A stretch of 16,146 nt of DNA from Clostridiales bacterium (GTDB lineage: Bacteria > Bacillota > Clostridia > Oscillospirales > Oscillospiraceae): positions 1 through 16,146 of the forward strand of contig JAJQFX010000236.1 of assembly GCA_021200895.1 (NCBI GenBank), given 5' to 3'. Below, piece after piece: positions 1 to 7,438 of the stretch (position 1 is the stretch's first letter; the number at the start of each line of letters is the position of its first letter). The notes under the pieces are model-generated. The model was not told the DNA's origin. It saw only the letters and a list, made by a program, of their open reading frames with translations, and searched no databases. The position numbers were made by a program, and so were the translations under genes.

Positions 1-1958
1 CCTTCCTGCTGCCGACGGTGATGAACTTCCTGACCTGCGGACGGGTGGGGGACAGCGGCAGCGAGACCTTCGCCTCCCTGTTCTATGATGCGGACTACTA
101 CCAGGAGCTGGTGTATACCCTCATCTCCCCCGGCAGCAGCGCCTCCTATTCCACCGCATTGGGGTTTGCCGCCGTTGTGCTGGTGGCGCTGGTGGTGCTC
201 TTCCTGAAACGGAAGCGGAAGGATTTGGCGCCGCTGCGGTGGGCTGTGGCGCTGGGCGTCCTGTTCCTGCTGTTCCCCACGGTGGGCAGCATTTTTAACG
301 GCTTTGGCTATGTGACCAACCGCTGGTCCTACGGTCTGGCCCTGGTGATGGCCTTTGTGGTGGCCTGGCTGGTGCCGGAGTTGAAGGATCTGACGCTGAG
401 GCAATGGAAGGCCGTGGCCGTCTGCGCGGCACTGTATGTTATCGTCTCCTGCGTCTGCGCCTACGCTGCTTCCGCTTCGGAGACGCGTCTGGAAATTCTG
501 CGCCGGGGCTACATCGTCCTGGCCGTCACCGTGGCGGTGCTGCTGCTGGCCCGGCGGCTGCTGGCCCGAAATCCCTACCTGGGGCAGAGCGTGGTTTGCG
601 GCGTGACGGTTCTCTCTGTGCTGGTCAGCGGCAGCACCTTCTTTGAGTTCAGCTCTGACGCCAAATCCAACGTGTCCATCGGTGAGCTGTATAACCGCTA
701 CGCCGGTTCGGCGGAGGTGGCCGCTGCCGCCATTGAGGATGACGGACTCTACCGCATTGACATTGAGCAGAACCGTACCAACCGCTTCACCCTCACCGAG
801 GGCTACGGCACCTCCTTCTACTGGAGCGTCACCGATGCCGACCTGGTGCAGTTCTTCCAGGAGCTGTGCCTGAACACGGTGAACCAGAACAGCGGCATTC
901 TGGGAACAGGCAGCTGCCTGGCCATAGATGCGCTGACCTCGGTGAAGTACGGCGTCTTTAAGAGCAGCAAGGGGGACAGCGGCTATATCCCCTACGGTTT
1001 TGAGGAAGTCGGCACCGAAGGAAACTATACCATCTATGAGAATCAGTATGCCCTCTCCATCGGCTACGCCTACACCTCTTACATGACCAAGTCGGACTAC
1101 CTGGCCCTGACCCCGGTGGAGCGGCAGCAGGCGCTGCTGCAGTGCGTCGTGCTGGAGGACGAGGACGCCGCGGCGCTGAACCTGGACTGGGACTCCACCA
1201 CCCCGGTGGACAACGCCGTCAGCATCCCCTGGGCCATTACGGAAGCGGACGGCGTGACGGATAACGGAGACGGCACCTATTCCGCCCAAAAGGACGGCAC
1301 CCTGACCCTGACCTTTGAGGGCCTGCCGGACAGCGAGACGCTGATTTATCTGGACAACCTGGGCATCAAAAAAGAGAGCAGCCGCTCCGCCACCAAGGTC
1401 TATGTGACCGGCAACGGCGTCAACAAAGCCTCCTACGTCCGGGGCAAGGGCAACACCTACTATATCGAAACGGAAGGCCGGGTGTACAACCTGGGCTACA
1501 GCGAGGAAGGGGTCACAACCTGCACCATCCGCTTCAACACCAAACAGACCTACACCATCGATGAGATTCAGGTGCTTTGCATCCCAGTGGAGGACTATGT
1601 GGAGCAGGTCACCGCCCTGGGCGAGACGGTGCTGGAAAATGTGACCGAGGGCACCGATACCGTCTCCGGAGACATCACCATGGCCTCTGACGGCCTGCTG
1701 GTACTGTCCATCCCCTATGTGGATGGCTGGGTGGCCTATGTGGACGGCGAGGAAACGGAACTGATTCAGGCCAACACCGGCTTCACCGGTATCGCCCTGT
1801 CCGCCGGCAGCCATTCCATCCAGCTGAAGTATGTAGCGCCCGGTCAGAACGTGGGCAATGCCATTACCGCGGCCACCGTTCTGGGGCTGGCGGTCTACTT
1901 CCTCCTGCGCCACCGCCGCCGCAGGCAAAAGGATACCCCTGCAAAGCAGAACCCTTAA
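1..1958 (+). CDS. YfhO-family membrane glycosyltransferase, 5'-truncated by window edge
   Basis: The reading frame is open from base 3 with no stop before the window edge, so the N-terminus lies outside; about 651 residues remain of a family usually near 850. Several membrane segments fill the first ~220 residues, including the family-typical FNGFGYVTNRWS stretch (about residues 98-109). A long extracytoplasmic domain follows. The C-terminal part has the YfhO-type GW-x-A-YVDG motif, then one last membrane segment and a basic tail (RHRRRR). YfhO proteins are GT-C-like enzymes that take a sugar from a polyprenyl-phosphate carrier outside the membrane and add it to lipoteichoic acid or another surface polymer. 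It stands 29 bases upstream of wecE and is probably the transferase of the same pathway. The family call is firm; sugar and acceptor are inferred. Confidence 0.85.
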   Translation, partial: FLLPTVMNFLTCGRVGDSGSETFASLFYDADYYQELVYTLISPGSSASYSTALGFAAVVLVALVVLFLKRKRKDLAPLRWAVALGVLFLLFPTVGSIFNGFGYVTNRWSYGLALVMAFVVAWLVPELKDLTLRQWKAVAVCAALYVIVSCVCAYAASASETRLEILRRGYIVLAVTVAVLLLARRLLARNPYLGQSVVCGVTVLSVLVSGSTFFEFSSDAKSNVSIGELYNRYAGSAEVAAAAIEDDGLYRIDIEQNRTNRFTLTEGYGTSFYWSVTDADLVQFFQELCLNTVNQNSGILGTGSCLAIDALTSVKYGVFKSSKGDSGYIPYGFEEVGTEGNYTIYENQYALSIGYAYTSYMTKSDYLALTPVERQQALLQCVVLEDEDAAALNLDWDSTTPVDNAVSIPWAITEADGVTDNGDGTYSAQKDGTLTLTFEGLPDSETLIYLDNLGIKKESSRSATKVYVTGNGVNKASYVRGKGNTYYIETEGRVYNLGYSEEGVTTCTIRFNTKQTYTIDEIQVLCIPVEDYVEQVTALGETVLENVTEGTDTVSGDITMASDGLLVLSIPYVDGWVAYVDGEETELIQANTGFTGIALSAGSHSIQLKYVAPGQNVGNAITAATVLGLAVYFLLRHRRRRQKDTPAKQNP

Positions 1959-1987
1959 CCACAAATAGAAGCAATGGAGGTTTTTCT

Positions 1988-3145
1988 ATGAAAATTCCCT
2001 TTAACATCCCCCCTGAGACGGGCCGGGAAGCGGACTATCTGGCGAAGGCCATGGCAAACCATAAGCTGTGCGGTGACGGCCCTCTGACGAAGGCCTGCCA
2101 CGCCCTGATGGAGGAGACCTTCCACGCGGAAAAGGTTCTCCTGACCACCTCCGGCACCAGCGCCCTGGAGATGGCCGCCCTGCTGTGCAACCTGGAGCCG
2201 GGGGATGAGGTCATTATGCCCTCCTACACCTTCGTCTCCACGGCGGACGCCTTTGTGCAGCGGGGGGCCAAGGTGGTGTTTGTGGACATCCGCCCGGACA
2301 CCTTGAATATTGACGAGACGAAAATCGAGGCCGCCATTACCGACAAGACCAGGGCCATCTGCGTGGTGCATTACGCTGGTGTGGCCTGCGAGATGGACAC
2401 CATTCTGGACATCGCCCATCGCCACGGCCTGAAGGTGGTGGAGGACGCCGCCCAGGGGGTCAACGCCTACTACAAGGGCAAGGCCCTGGGCACCATTGGC
2501 GACTATGGCTGCTACAGCTTCCATGAGACGAAGAACTACACCATGGGCGAGGGCGGCGCCGTCGTGGTCAACCACCCCGAGGACATCGAGCGGGCGGAAA
2601 TTTACCGGGAGAAGGGCACCAACCGCTCCAAATTCCTCCGGGGCCAGCTGGACAAATATACCTGGGTGGACTATGGCTCCTCCTACCTGCCCTCGGAGCT
2701 GAACGCCGCCTATCTGCTGCCCCAGCTGGAGGATATGGAGGAAATCAACAATGACCGGCTGGCCTCCTGGAACCGCTATTACGCTGCCCTGCTGCCCCTG
2801 GCTCAGGCGGGGAAGGTGGAGCTGCCGGTGATTCCGGAGGGCTGCGTCCACAATGCCCATATGTTCTATATCAAGTGCCGGGACATTGAGGAGCGCACCG
2901 CCCTGATTGCCTTCCTGAAGGAGCGGAATATCTCCTCCGTGTTCCACTATATCCCCCTGCACAGCGCCCCCGCCGGAAAGCGGTTTGGCCGCTTTCACGG
3001 GGAGGACGTGTACACCACCAGAGAGTCGGAGCGTCTGGCCCGCCTGCCCATGTACTACCATCTGACCGAGGCGGACTGCCTGACCGTGGTGCAGGCCATC
3101 TATGACTTCTACGGCGTCCCATATTCTTCCGAAGAGAAAGATTGA
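1988..3145 (+). CDS. wecE: dTDP-4-amino-4,6-dideoxygalactose transaminase (WecE/RffA-like)
   Basis: A 385-residue PLP enzyme of the DegT/DnrJ/EryC1/StrS family. By memory it resembles E. coli WecE along its whole length, including KLCGDG (26-31), GDEVIMPSYTFVST (72-85), the HYAGVACEMDTI stretch (128-139), VVEDAAQG (150-157) and SFHETKNYT (177-185). K182 is the expected PLP-binding lysine and D153/Q156 the cofactor contacts. WecE transfers an amino group from glutamate to dTDP-4-keto-6-deoxyglucose, giving dTDP-Fuc4N, in the cytoplasm. The start has a GGAGG site at 1976-1980, 7 bases ahead. Its stop overlaps only a discounted earlier start of the next gene. WecE is best known from enterobacterial common antigen; here it sits among lipid-carrier glycosylation genes in a Gram-positive-type context. 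A related 4-keto sugar substrate cannot be excluded. Confidence 0.93.
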   Translation: MKIPFNIPPETGREADYLAKAMANHKLCGDGPLTKACHALMEETFHAEKVLLTTSGTSALEMAALLCNLEPGDEVIMPSYTFVSTADAFVQRGAKVVFVDIRPDTLNIDETKIEAAITDKTRAICVVHYAGVACEMDTILDIAHRHGLKVVEDAAQGVNAYYKGKALGTIGDYGCYSFHETKNYTMGEGGAVVVNHPEDIERAEIYREKGTNRSKFLRGQLDKYTWVDYGSSYLPSELNAAYLLPQLEDMEEINNDRLASWNRYYAALLPLAQAGKVELPVIPEGCVHNAHMFYIKCRDIEERTALIAFLKERNISSVFHYIPLHSAPAGKRFGRFHGEDVYTTRESERLARLPMYYHLTEADCLTVVQAIYDFYGVPYSSEEKD

Positions 3146-3171
3146 TGCCCCAGGCATCCAAGGAGGAACCT

Positions 3172-4131
3172 ATGCAGCTTATCAGCTTTATCATCCCCTG
3201 CTACGCCAGCGAGGGGTCGGTGGCCCTGGTCATGGACGAGATTCGTTCTGTTGTGGCCCAGCGGCCGGAGTTTGACTATGAAATCATTGCGGTGAACGAC
3301 TGCTCCCCCGACGGCGTGTGGCAGGTGCTGTGCGCCCAGGCGGACAGCGACCCCAAGGTGAAGGTCATCGACCTGGCGAAGAACGGCGGGCGGCACAACG
3401 CCCTGCTTTGCGGCTGCCACTACGCCAGGGGCGAGTATGTGGTGCTGATCGATGACGACCAGCAGTGCCCCTGTGACCGGCTGTGGGACTTGATGGCCCC
3501 GGTGGAGAGCGGGGCCTATGACGCCGCCTTTGCCCGCTACCCGAAAAAGGCCCAGTCCGCCCTGAAAAACTTTGGCAGCAAGGTCAACGACCTGGTGTCC
3601 AACTGGCTGCTGGAGAAGGATAAGGATTTGAAGTTCTCCAACTTCACCGTTATGCGGCAGTTCGTCGTGCAGGAGATGATTCGCTATCAGAACCCCTACC
3701 CCTACATTTCCGGCCTGATTCACCGCGCCACCAGCCGCATCGCCAACGTGGACATGGAGGAGCGGGAGCGCACCATCGGCGTGGGGCATTACACCTTCAA
3801 GAAGTCCTTTGCCCTGTGGATGAACAATCTGACCGCCTTCTCCGTGAAACCGCTGCGGCTGGCCACCAGCTGCGGTGTGCTGTGCGCGTTGATTGGCGTC
3901 ATTATGGCGCTCTACACCATTATCCACAAGCTGGTGAATCCCAGCATTGCCGCCGGGTACAGCTCCCTGATGGCGGTGGTTCTGTTCCTGGGGGGTATGG
4001 TGATGTTCCTGCTGGGGCTGATTGGCGAGTACATCGGCCGCATTTACATCTGCCTGAACAATTCCTCGCAGTACGTCATCCGGGAGAGCCGCAACCTCCG
4101 GGAGGTTGGAAAGGACAGTGAGTTCCAGTGA
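3172..4131 (+). CDS. GT2 polyprenyl-phosphate glycosyltransferase, ArnC/GtrB/CsbB-like
   Basis: The 319-residue protein starts with SFIIPCY (5-11), as GT-A fold GT2 enzymes do. It has NDCSPD (42-47), NGGRHNALLCG (71-81, matching the NxGxxxAxxxG motif of ArnC/DPM1 proteins) and the metal-binding acidic cluster DDDQQ (94-98). Two C-terminal membrane helices (about 229-252 and 264-288) end in GEYIGRIY (285-292), a hallmark of the ArnC/GtrB group. Such enzymes move a sugar from a nucleotide donor to undecaprenyl phosphate on the cytoplasmic face. I chose ATG 3172 because AGGAGG at 3161-3166 lies 5 bases ahead and the protein then begins at the fold; upstream TTG 3142 and ATG 3145 have no such site. 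The donor is probably the sugar made by the adjacent WecE, possibly modified (inference). Confidence 0.9.
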   Translation: MQLISFIIPCYASEGSVALVMDEIRSVVAQRPEFDYEIIAVNDCSPDGVWQVLCAQADSDPKVKVIDLAKNGGRHNALLCGCHYARGEYVVLIDDDQQCPCDRLWDLMAPVESGAYDAAFARYPKKAQSALKNFGSKVNDLVSNWLLEKDKDLKFSNFTVMRQFVVQEMIRYQNPYPYISGLIHRATSRIANVDMEERERTIGVGHYTFKKSFALWMNNLTAFSVKPLRLATSCGVLCALIGVIMALYTIIHKLVNPSIAAGYSSLMAVVLFLGGMVMFLLGLIGEYIGRIYICLNNSSQYVIRESRNLREVGKDSEFQ

Positions 4132-5318
4132 AAAAGCTGCTGATTTTAGGGGCCGGTATCTATCAGGTGCCCCTGATTCAAAAGGCGAAGGAGATGGGCC
4201 TCTATACCATCGTGGCCAGCATCCCCGGCAAATATCCCGGCTTCGCCCTGGCTGACCGGGTGGTATATGAGAACACGGTGGACCAGGAGGCCATGCTCCG
4301 GGTGGCCAGGGAGGAGCAGGTGGACGGCGTGGTGGTCTGCGGGACGGACGTCTGCGTCCCCACCCAGGGCTATCTGTGCGACACCCTGGGGCTGACCGGC
4401 CCCAGCCTCCAGGCCGCCATGGCCGCCCAGGACAAGGCGCTGATGAAGGCCGCCTTCGCCAGAGAGGGCGTGCGCACCGCCCGCTTCGTCTATGCGGACA
4501 TTGCCGACGCGAACCCCCAGGCCCTGTGTGAGGACATCGGTTATCCGGTGATTTTCAAGAGCGTGGACTCCTCCGGCAGCCGGGGCATCACCCGGGTGGA
4601 CGGGCCGGAGGACATCCCCTACGCCTACCAGCAGGTGGTGGAGAACACCCGCTCCAGCCAGTACCTCATTGAGGAGTTCCTGGTGGGGGAGGAGTTCGGC
4701 GCACAGGCGTTCATCTACGGCGGCAAGCTGAAATTCGTCCTGCCCCACGGCGACTATGTGTTCCACGGGGATACCGGCGTGCCGGTGGGCCACTTCGCCC
4801 CCTATAACATGGGGCCGGATATCGTAGCTGATGCGGAGGAGCAGCTGCAAAAGGCCGTCACCGCTATGGGCATCGATAACTGCGCCATCAACGCCGACTT
4901 CATCCTGTGCCGGGGCAAAGCCTATGTGCTGGAAATCGGCGCCCGGGCCGGAGCCACCTGCCTGGTGGAAATGACCGGCATTTACTACGGCTTTGACTAC
5001 TATGAAAAAATCATCCAGGCCAGCTTGGGTGTGGAGCCGGACTTCACCCCTGTGCTGGAGCATGGCCAGCCCAATGCGGAGATGCTGTTCCAGTCGGATA
5101 AGACCGGCACCATCACAGCTATCGACCTGGGGGAACAGGACGACCCCCGCATTGTAAACCTCGCCATGGACTACGGCGTGGGCGACCATATTCGCAAATT
5201 CGCCAAAGGCCCTGACCGCATCGGGCAAATTATCGCCGTGGCGGACTCCGTGGAGGAGGCCAAGGCGGCGCTGGACGCGGCCATGGCGAAGGTGCGCGTC
5301 ACTGTGGCAGAGGACTAA
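4128..5318 (+). CDS. ATP-grasp carboxylate-amine ligase family protein
   Basis: A 396-residue ATP-grasp protein. It has an N-terminal pre-ATP-grasp Rossmann-like domain (LILGAG, 5-10; GTD at 72-74), then DKALMK (102-107), YPVIFKSVDSSGSRG (139-153) as the lysine and glycine-rich ATP-binding loop, IEEFLVGEEF (181-190), and NADFIL...VLEIGARAGA (255-276) with the acidic Mg-binding end. Family members activate a carboxylate as acyl phosphate and join it to an amine. It begins with GTG inside the end of the glycosyltransferase gene (GTGA overlap), so the two are translationally coupled. The amine could be the 4-amino group made by WecE, giving an aminoacyl- or acyl-amino sugar; this is inference. 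It is not a recognisable purine or carbamoyl-phosphate enzyme. The substrate is unknown. Confidence 0.82.
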   Translation: MKKLLILGAGIYQVPLIQKAKEMGLYTIVASIPGKYPGFALADRVVYENTVDQEAMLRVAREEQVDGVVVCGTDVCVPTQGYLCDTLGLTGPSLQAAMAAQDKALMKAAFAREGVRTARFVYADIADANPQALCEDIGYPVIFKSVDSSGSRGITRVDGPEDIPYAYQQVVENTRSSQYLIEEFLVGEEFGAQAFIYGGKLKFVLPHGDYVFHGDTGVPVGHFAPYNMGPDIVADAEEQLQKAVTAMGIDNCAINADFILCRGKAYVLEIGARAGATCLVEMTGIYYGFDYYEKIIQASLGVEPDFTPVLEHGQPNAEMLFQSDKTGTITAIDLGEQDDPRIVNLAMDYGVGDHIRKFAKGPDRIGQIIAVADSVEEAKAALDAAMAKVRVTVAED

Positions 5319-5357
5319 CTGCCTGTAAAAGCGGAATAGGAAGAAGGAGCAAGGAGC

Positions 5358-6686
5358 ATGAGTTATCAATCTGACCGAAAGCTGGAAAACGTCTATACGC
5401 TGCAACACTATTGCTCGCTGTACCACAGACCGGTGCAGGCCAAGGACTATGCGTCAGTGGCCGCCACACAGAACCGGAAGGTACACGCCCTGATGGAGGC
5501 GGCCTGGAACGTTCCGTTCTACCGGGCGCGGTTTGAAGCCAGCGGCACCACACCGGAGGACTATCACACCGCCGCCGACCTGTACAAGTTCCCTGTGCTG
5601 ACCAAGGCAGACCTCCGCACCTGGATGGATGAGGAGGCGGCCCAGCACCCGGAGAAGTATCAATACTGGCACGTCGCCCCCACCTCCGGCTCCACCGGCG
5701 CGCCGCTACGCACCCTGTTCTCCCCTAAGGAGAACGCCTGGGTCACTGCCAACTGGCTGCGGGTGCTGTCCCTCCCCGGCTACAACCCCTTCACCGGCAA
5801 GACCATGTGCCGCCCCAACACCCTCCACGGCGGCGGTAGCGGGGAGGACTCCATCATCCAGCGGGTGGGTATCCTCCAGCGGAAGCAGATGTCCGACGCC
5901 CTGAAGCACCACATGACCAGCGCTCAGCTCCTCCAGGAAATCAACGATTACCAGCCCGACTTCCTGTATAACCACACCAACGTGCTGGTGCGCATTGCCG
6001 CCTATGCGAAGAAGCACAACGTTCCGGTTCACCAGCCCAAGTTCTACGCCCCCATCAGCGAGGGCATTGACGATTCTTCCCGCGGGCTGCTGAAGGAGGT
6101 CTTTGGCCCCGGCCTGGTGGATTCCTACGGCCTCAGCGAGACGGGAGCCTGTATCTCCCGGGTGCCCGGCCAGGAGGACTACCAGGTGAACAGCGACACC
6201 CATGTGGTGAACATCTACAACGCCACCCTCTCCGGCCCCGCCGACAGCGGCCCCGCTGTCATCACCCCCCTGTTCAAAACCGACCTGCCCCTCATCAACT
6301 ACGTCTCCGGCGACAGCATGGATACCTACCTCCAGGGCGGCCTGCGCTTCGTGAAGCGCATCAAGGGCCGCATGAACGACGTTATCCGCCACAAGGACGG
6401 CTCCGTGACCGAGTGGGGCAACGTGGCCGTGGTGATGAACTACATCCTGGAGGTGGTGCAGTACCGTGTGGTGCAGGAGGACTATGAAAACATCACCCTT
6501 TTGATGGTGCGCAATCCCTCCGTCCCGGAGAGCGAGCAGCCCAGGGTGGAGGCCGCCATCCAGGAGAAGCTGGGAGACGTCCTCCGCGGCGAGTTTACCC
6601 TGGCCTTCCGATGGATGGAGGAGATTCCTGAGGATCCCAACGGCAAGCTGCGCATCATCGTCAGCAAGATTCCAAAGAATGGCTGA
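5358..6686 (+). CDS. Adenylate-forming enzyme, PaaK/CapK-like
   Basis: The 442-residue protein carries the ANL-superfamily signatures in order: TSGSTGAP (109-116, phosphate-binding loop), YGLSETG (257-263), a GD pair (318-319) and GRMND (337-341). A C-terminal NGK (428-430) supplies the likely catalytic lysine. Overall it resembles phenylacetate-CoA-ligase-like proteins (CapK group) often found in polysaccharide loci. Such enzymes make an acyl-adenylate and usually pass it to CoA or a carrier protein. AAGGAG at 5344-5349 lies 8 bases before the ATG. No carrier protein or dedicated acyltransferase is visible beside it. In this operon it probably activates an acid that modifies the sugar (inference). 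True phenylacetate degradation is unlikely because no paa genes are near. The acid used is unknown. Confidence 0.82.
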   Translation: MSYQSDRKLENVYTLQHYCSLYHRPVQAKDYASVAATQNRKVHALMEAAWNVPFYRARFEASGTTPEDYHTAADLYKFPVLTKADLRTWMDEEAAQHPEKYQYWHVAPTSGSTGAPLRTLFSPKENAWVTANWLRVLSLPGYNPFTGKTMCRPNTLHGGGSGEDSIIQRVGILQRKQMSDALKHHMTSAQLLQEINDYQPDFLYNHTNVLVRIAAYAKKHNVPVHQPKFYAPISEGIDDSSRGLLKEVFGPGLVDSYGLSETGACISRVPGQEDYQVNSDTHVVNIYNATLSGPADSGPAVITPLFKTDLPLINYVSGDSMDTYLQGGLRFVKRIKGRMNDVIRHKDGSVTEWGNVAVVMNYILEVVQYRVVQEDYENITLLMVRNPSVPESEQPRVEAAIQEKLGDVLRGEFTLAFRWMEEIPEDPNGKLRIIVSKIPKNG

Positions 6687-6708
6687 CGCGCATTGACAGG
6701 AGAACCCT

Positions 6709-7068
6709 ATGATCGATGAATTTTTATCCAAGAAACGCAACGTCTATATCCTGGCGTTTATCGCCATCTTCTTTGAGAGCCTGACCTCCCCCTGCCTGAA
6801 AATGGGGGGGAAGTACGACTTCCTCTCCCTGCCCTACCTGGCCTGGTTCGGCGTGGCAGTGGCGCTGCTGGCAGGCTACGCCGTGGTGTGGCAGCTGATT
6901 TTGGAGCGCCTGCCCCTGACCACCGCCTACCTGCGCAAGGGCATCAGCTATATTCTGGTGTTCATCTGGGCCGCACTGCTGTTCCAGGAGGTCATTACGG
7001 TGCAGCAAATCGTGGGCATTATCGTGATTATCATTGGAATGGTGGTGAGCATGAGCGATGGATTCTAG
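6709..7068 (+). CDS. Small multidrug-resistance/ArnE-type membrane protein, subunit 1
   Basis: A 119-residue protein with four predicted membrane helices (about 12-30, 42-66, 72-93, 97-116), the size and layout of the SMR/EamA half-transporter fold. Helix 1 has FESLTSPCLK (22-31), in which E23 lies eight residues before K31, as the essential Glu14 and Lys22 do in EmrE. The end (FQEVITVQQIVGIIVIIIG) is typical of the family. AGGAGA at 6698-6703 gives a good ribosome site. It overlaps the next small membrane gene by 11 bases, so the two are likely made together as a heterodimer. In arn operons such pairs (ArnE/ArnF) flip undecaprenyl-phosphate-aminoarabinose; the same job for the sugar-lipid made here is the natural inference. 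Drug export is the alternative. Confidence 0.82.
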   Translation: MIDEFLSKKRNVYILAFIAIFFESLTSPCLKMGGKYDFLSLPYLAWFGVAVALLAGYAVVWQLILERLPLTTAYLRKGISYILVFIWAALLFQEVITVQQIVGIIVIIIGMVVSMSDGF

Positions 7069-7420
7069 CGTCTTTACTGCCAGCGTCTGCTACGGCTGCG
7101 CATTTATCTCCGTGCTGGTGTCCTCCGCCAGCCAAATCCTGCTGAAGCAGCAGGCCAATGACGAGACGAAGCGGAAGGGCTTCATCTGGAAGTTCCTGAA
7201 CTGGCGGGTCATCGTGGCTTACGGGTTTCTGTTCCTGTCCCTGGCGCTGAACCAGGTGGCGCTGATTCAGGTGCCCGTCTCCGTGCTGCCCTGCATCACC
7301 GCCACCAGCTTCCTGTGGATCTTCCTGTTCAGCGCCCTCTTTTTGAAGGAGAAGCCCACCCGGCGCAAGGTGCTGGGGGTCATCATCATCCTGGCAGGCG
7401 TTGCCATTTCCAGACTGTAA
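7058..7420 (+). CDS. Small multidrug-resistance/ArnF-type membrane protein, subunit 2
   Basis: A 120-residue four-helix membrane protein (about 9-29, 50-70, 74-97, 104-118). Helix 1 reads SSASQILLKQ, like the SxxxQxxxK region of ArnE/ArnF and many EamA half-proteins. The EmrE-type membrane glutamate is absent: S22 occupies that place, eight residues before K30. The ATG at 7058 lies within the end of subunit 1, and the only upstream purine-rich stretch is GGTGGTGAG (7041-7049), so translation is probably coupled. One partner with the glutamate and one without suggests an obligate asymmetric heterodimer. Its likely role is flipping the polyprenyl-phosphate sugar outward so that YfhO can use it (inference from operon context). 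Confidence 0.82.
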   Translation: MDSSVFTASVCYGCAFISVLVSSASQILLKQQANDETKRKGFIWKFLNWRVIVAYGFLFLSLALNQVALIQVPVSVLPCITATSFLWIFLFSALFLKEKPTRRKVLGVIIILAGVAISRL

Positions 7421-7438
7421 TTGTAAGGAGGCCATCTC

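Noticed and set aside
1955..3157. Minus-strand open frame opposite wecE
   Set aside because: wecE matches its family over the full length on the plus strand, and the antisense frame shows no family motif.
3142..3171. Upstream TTG/ATG starts for the glycosyltransferase
   Set aside because: They add ten residues that do not belong to the GT2 fold, and a strong AGGAGG precedes ATG 3172.
5358..6686. Reading the PaaK-like protein as a phenylacetate degradation enzyme
   Set aside because: No other phenylacetate genes are present and the operon is about lipid-linked sugars.
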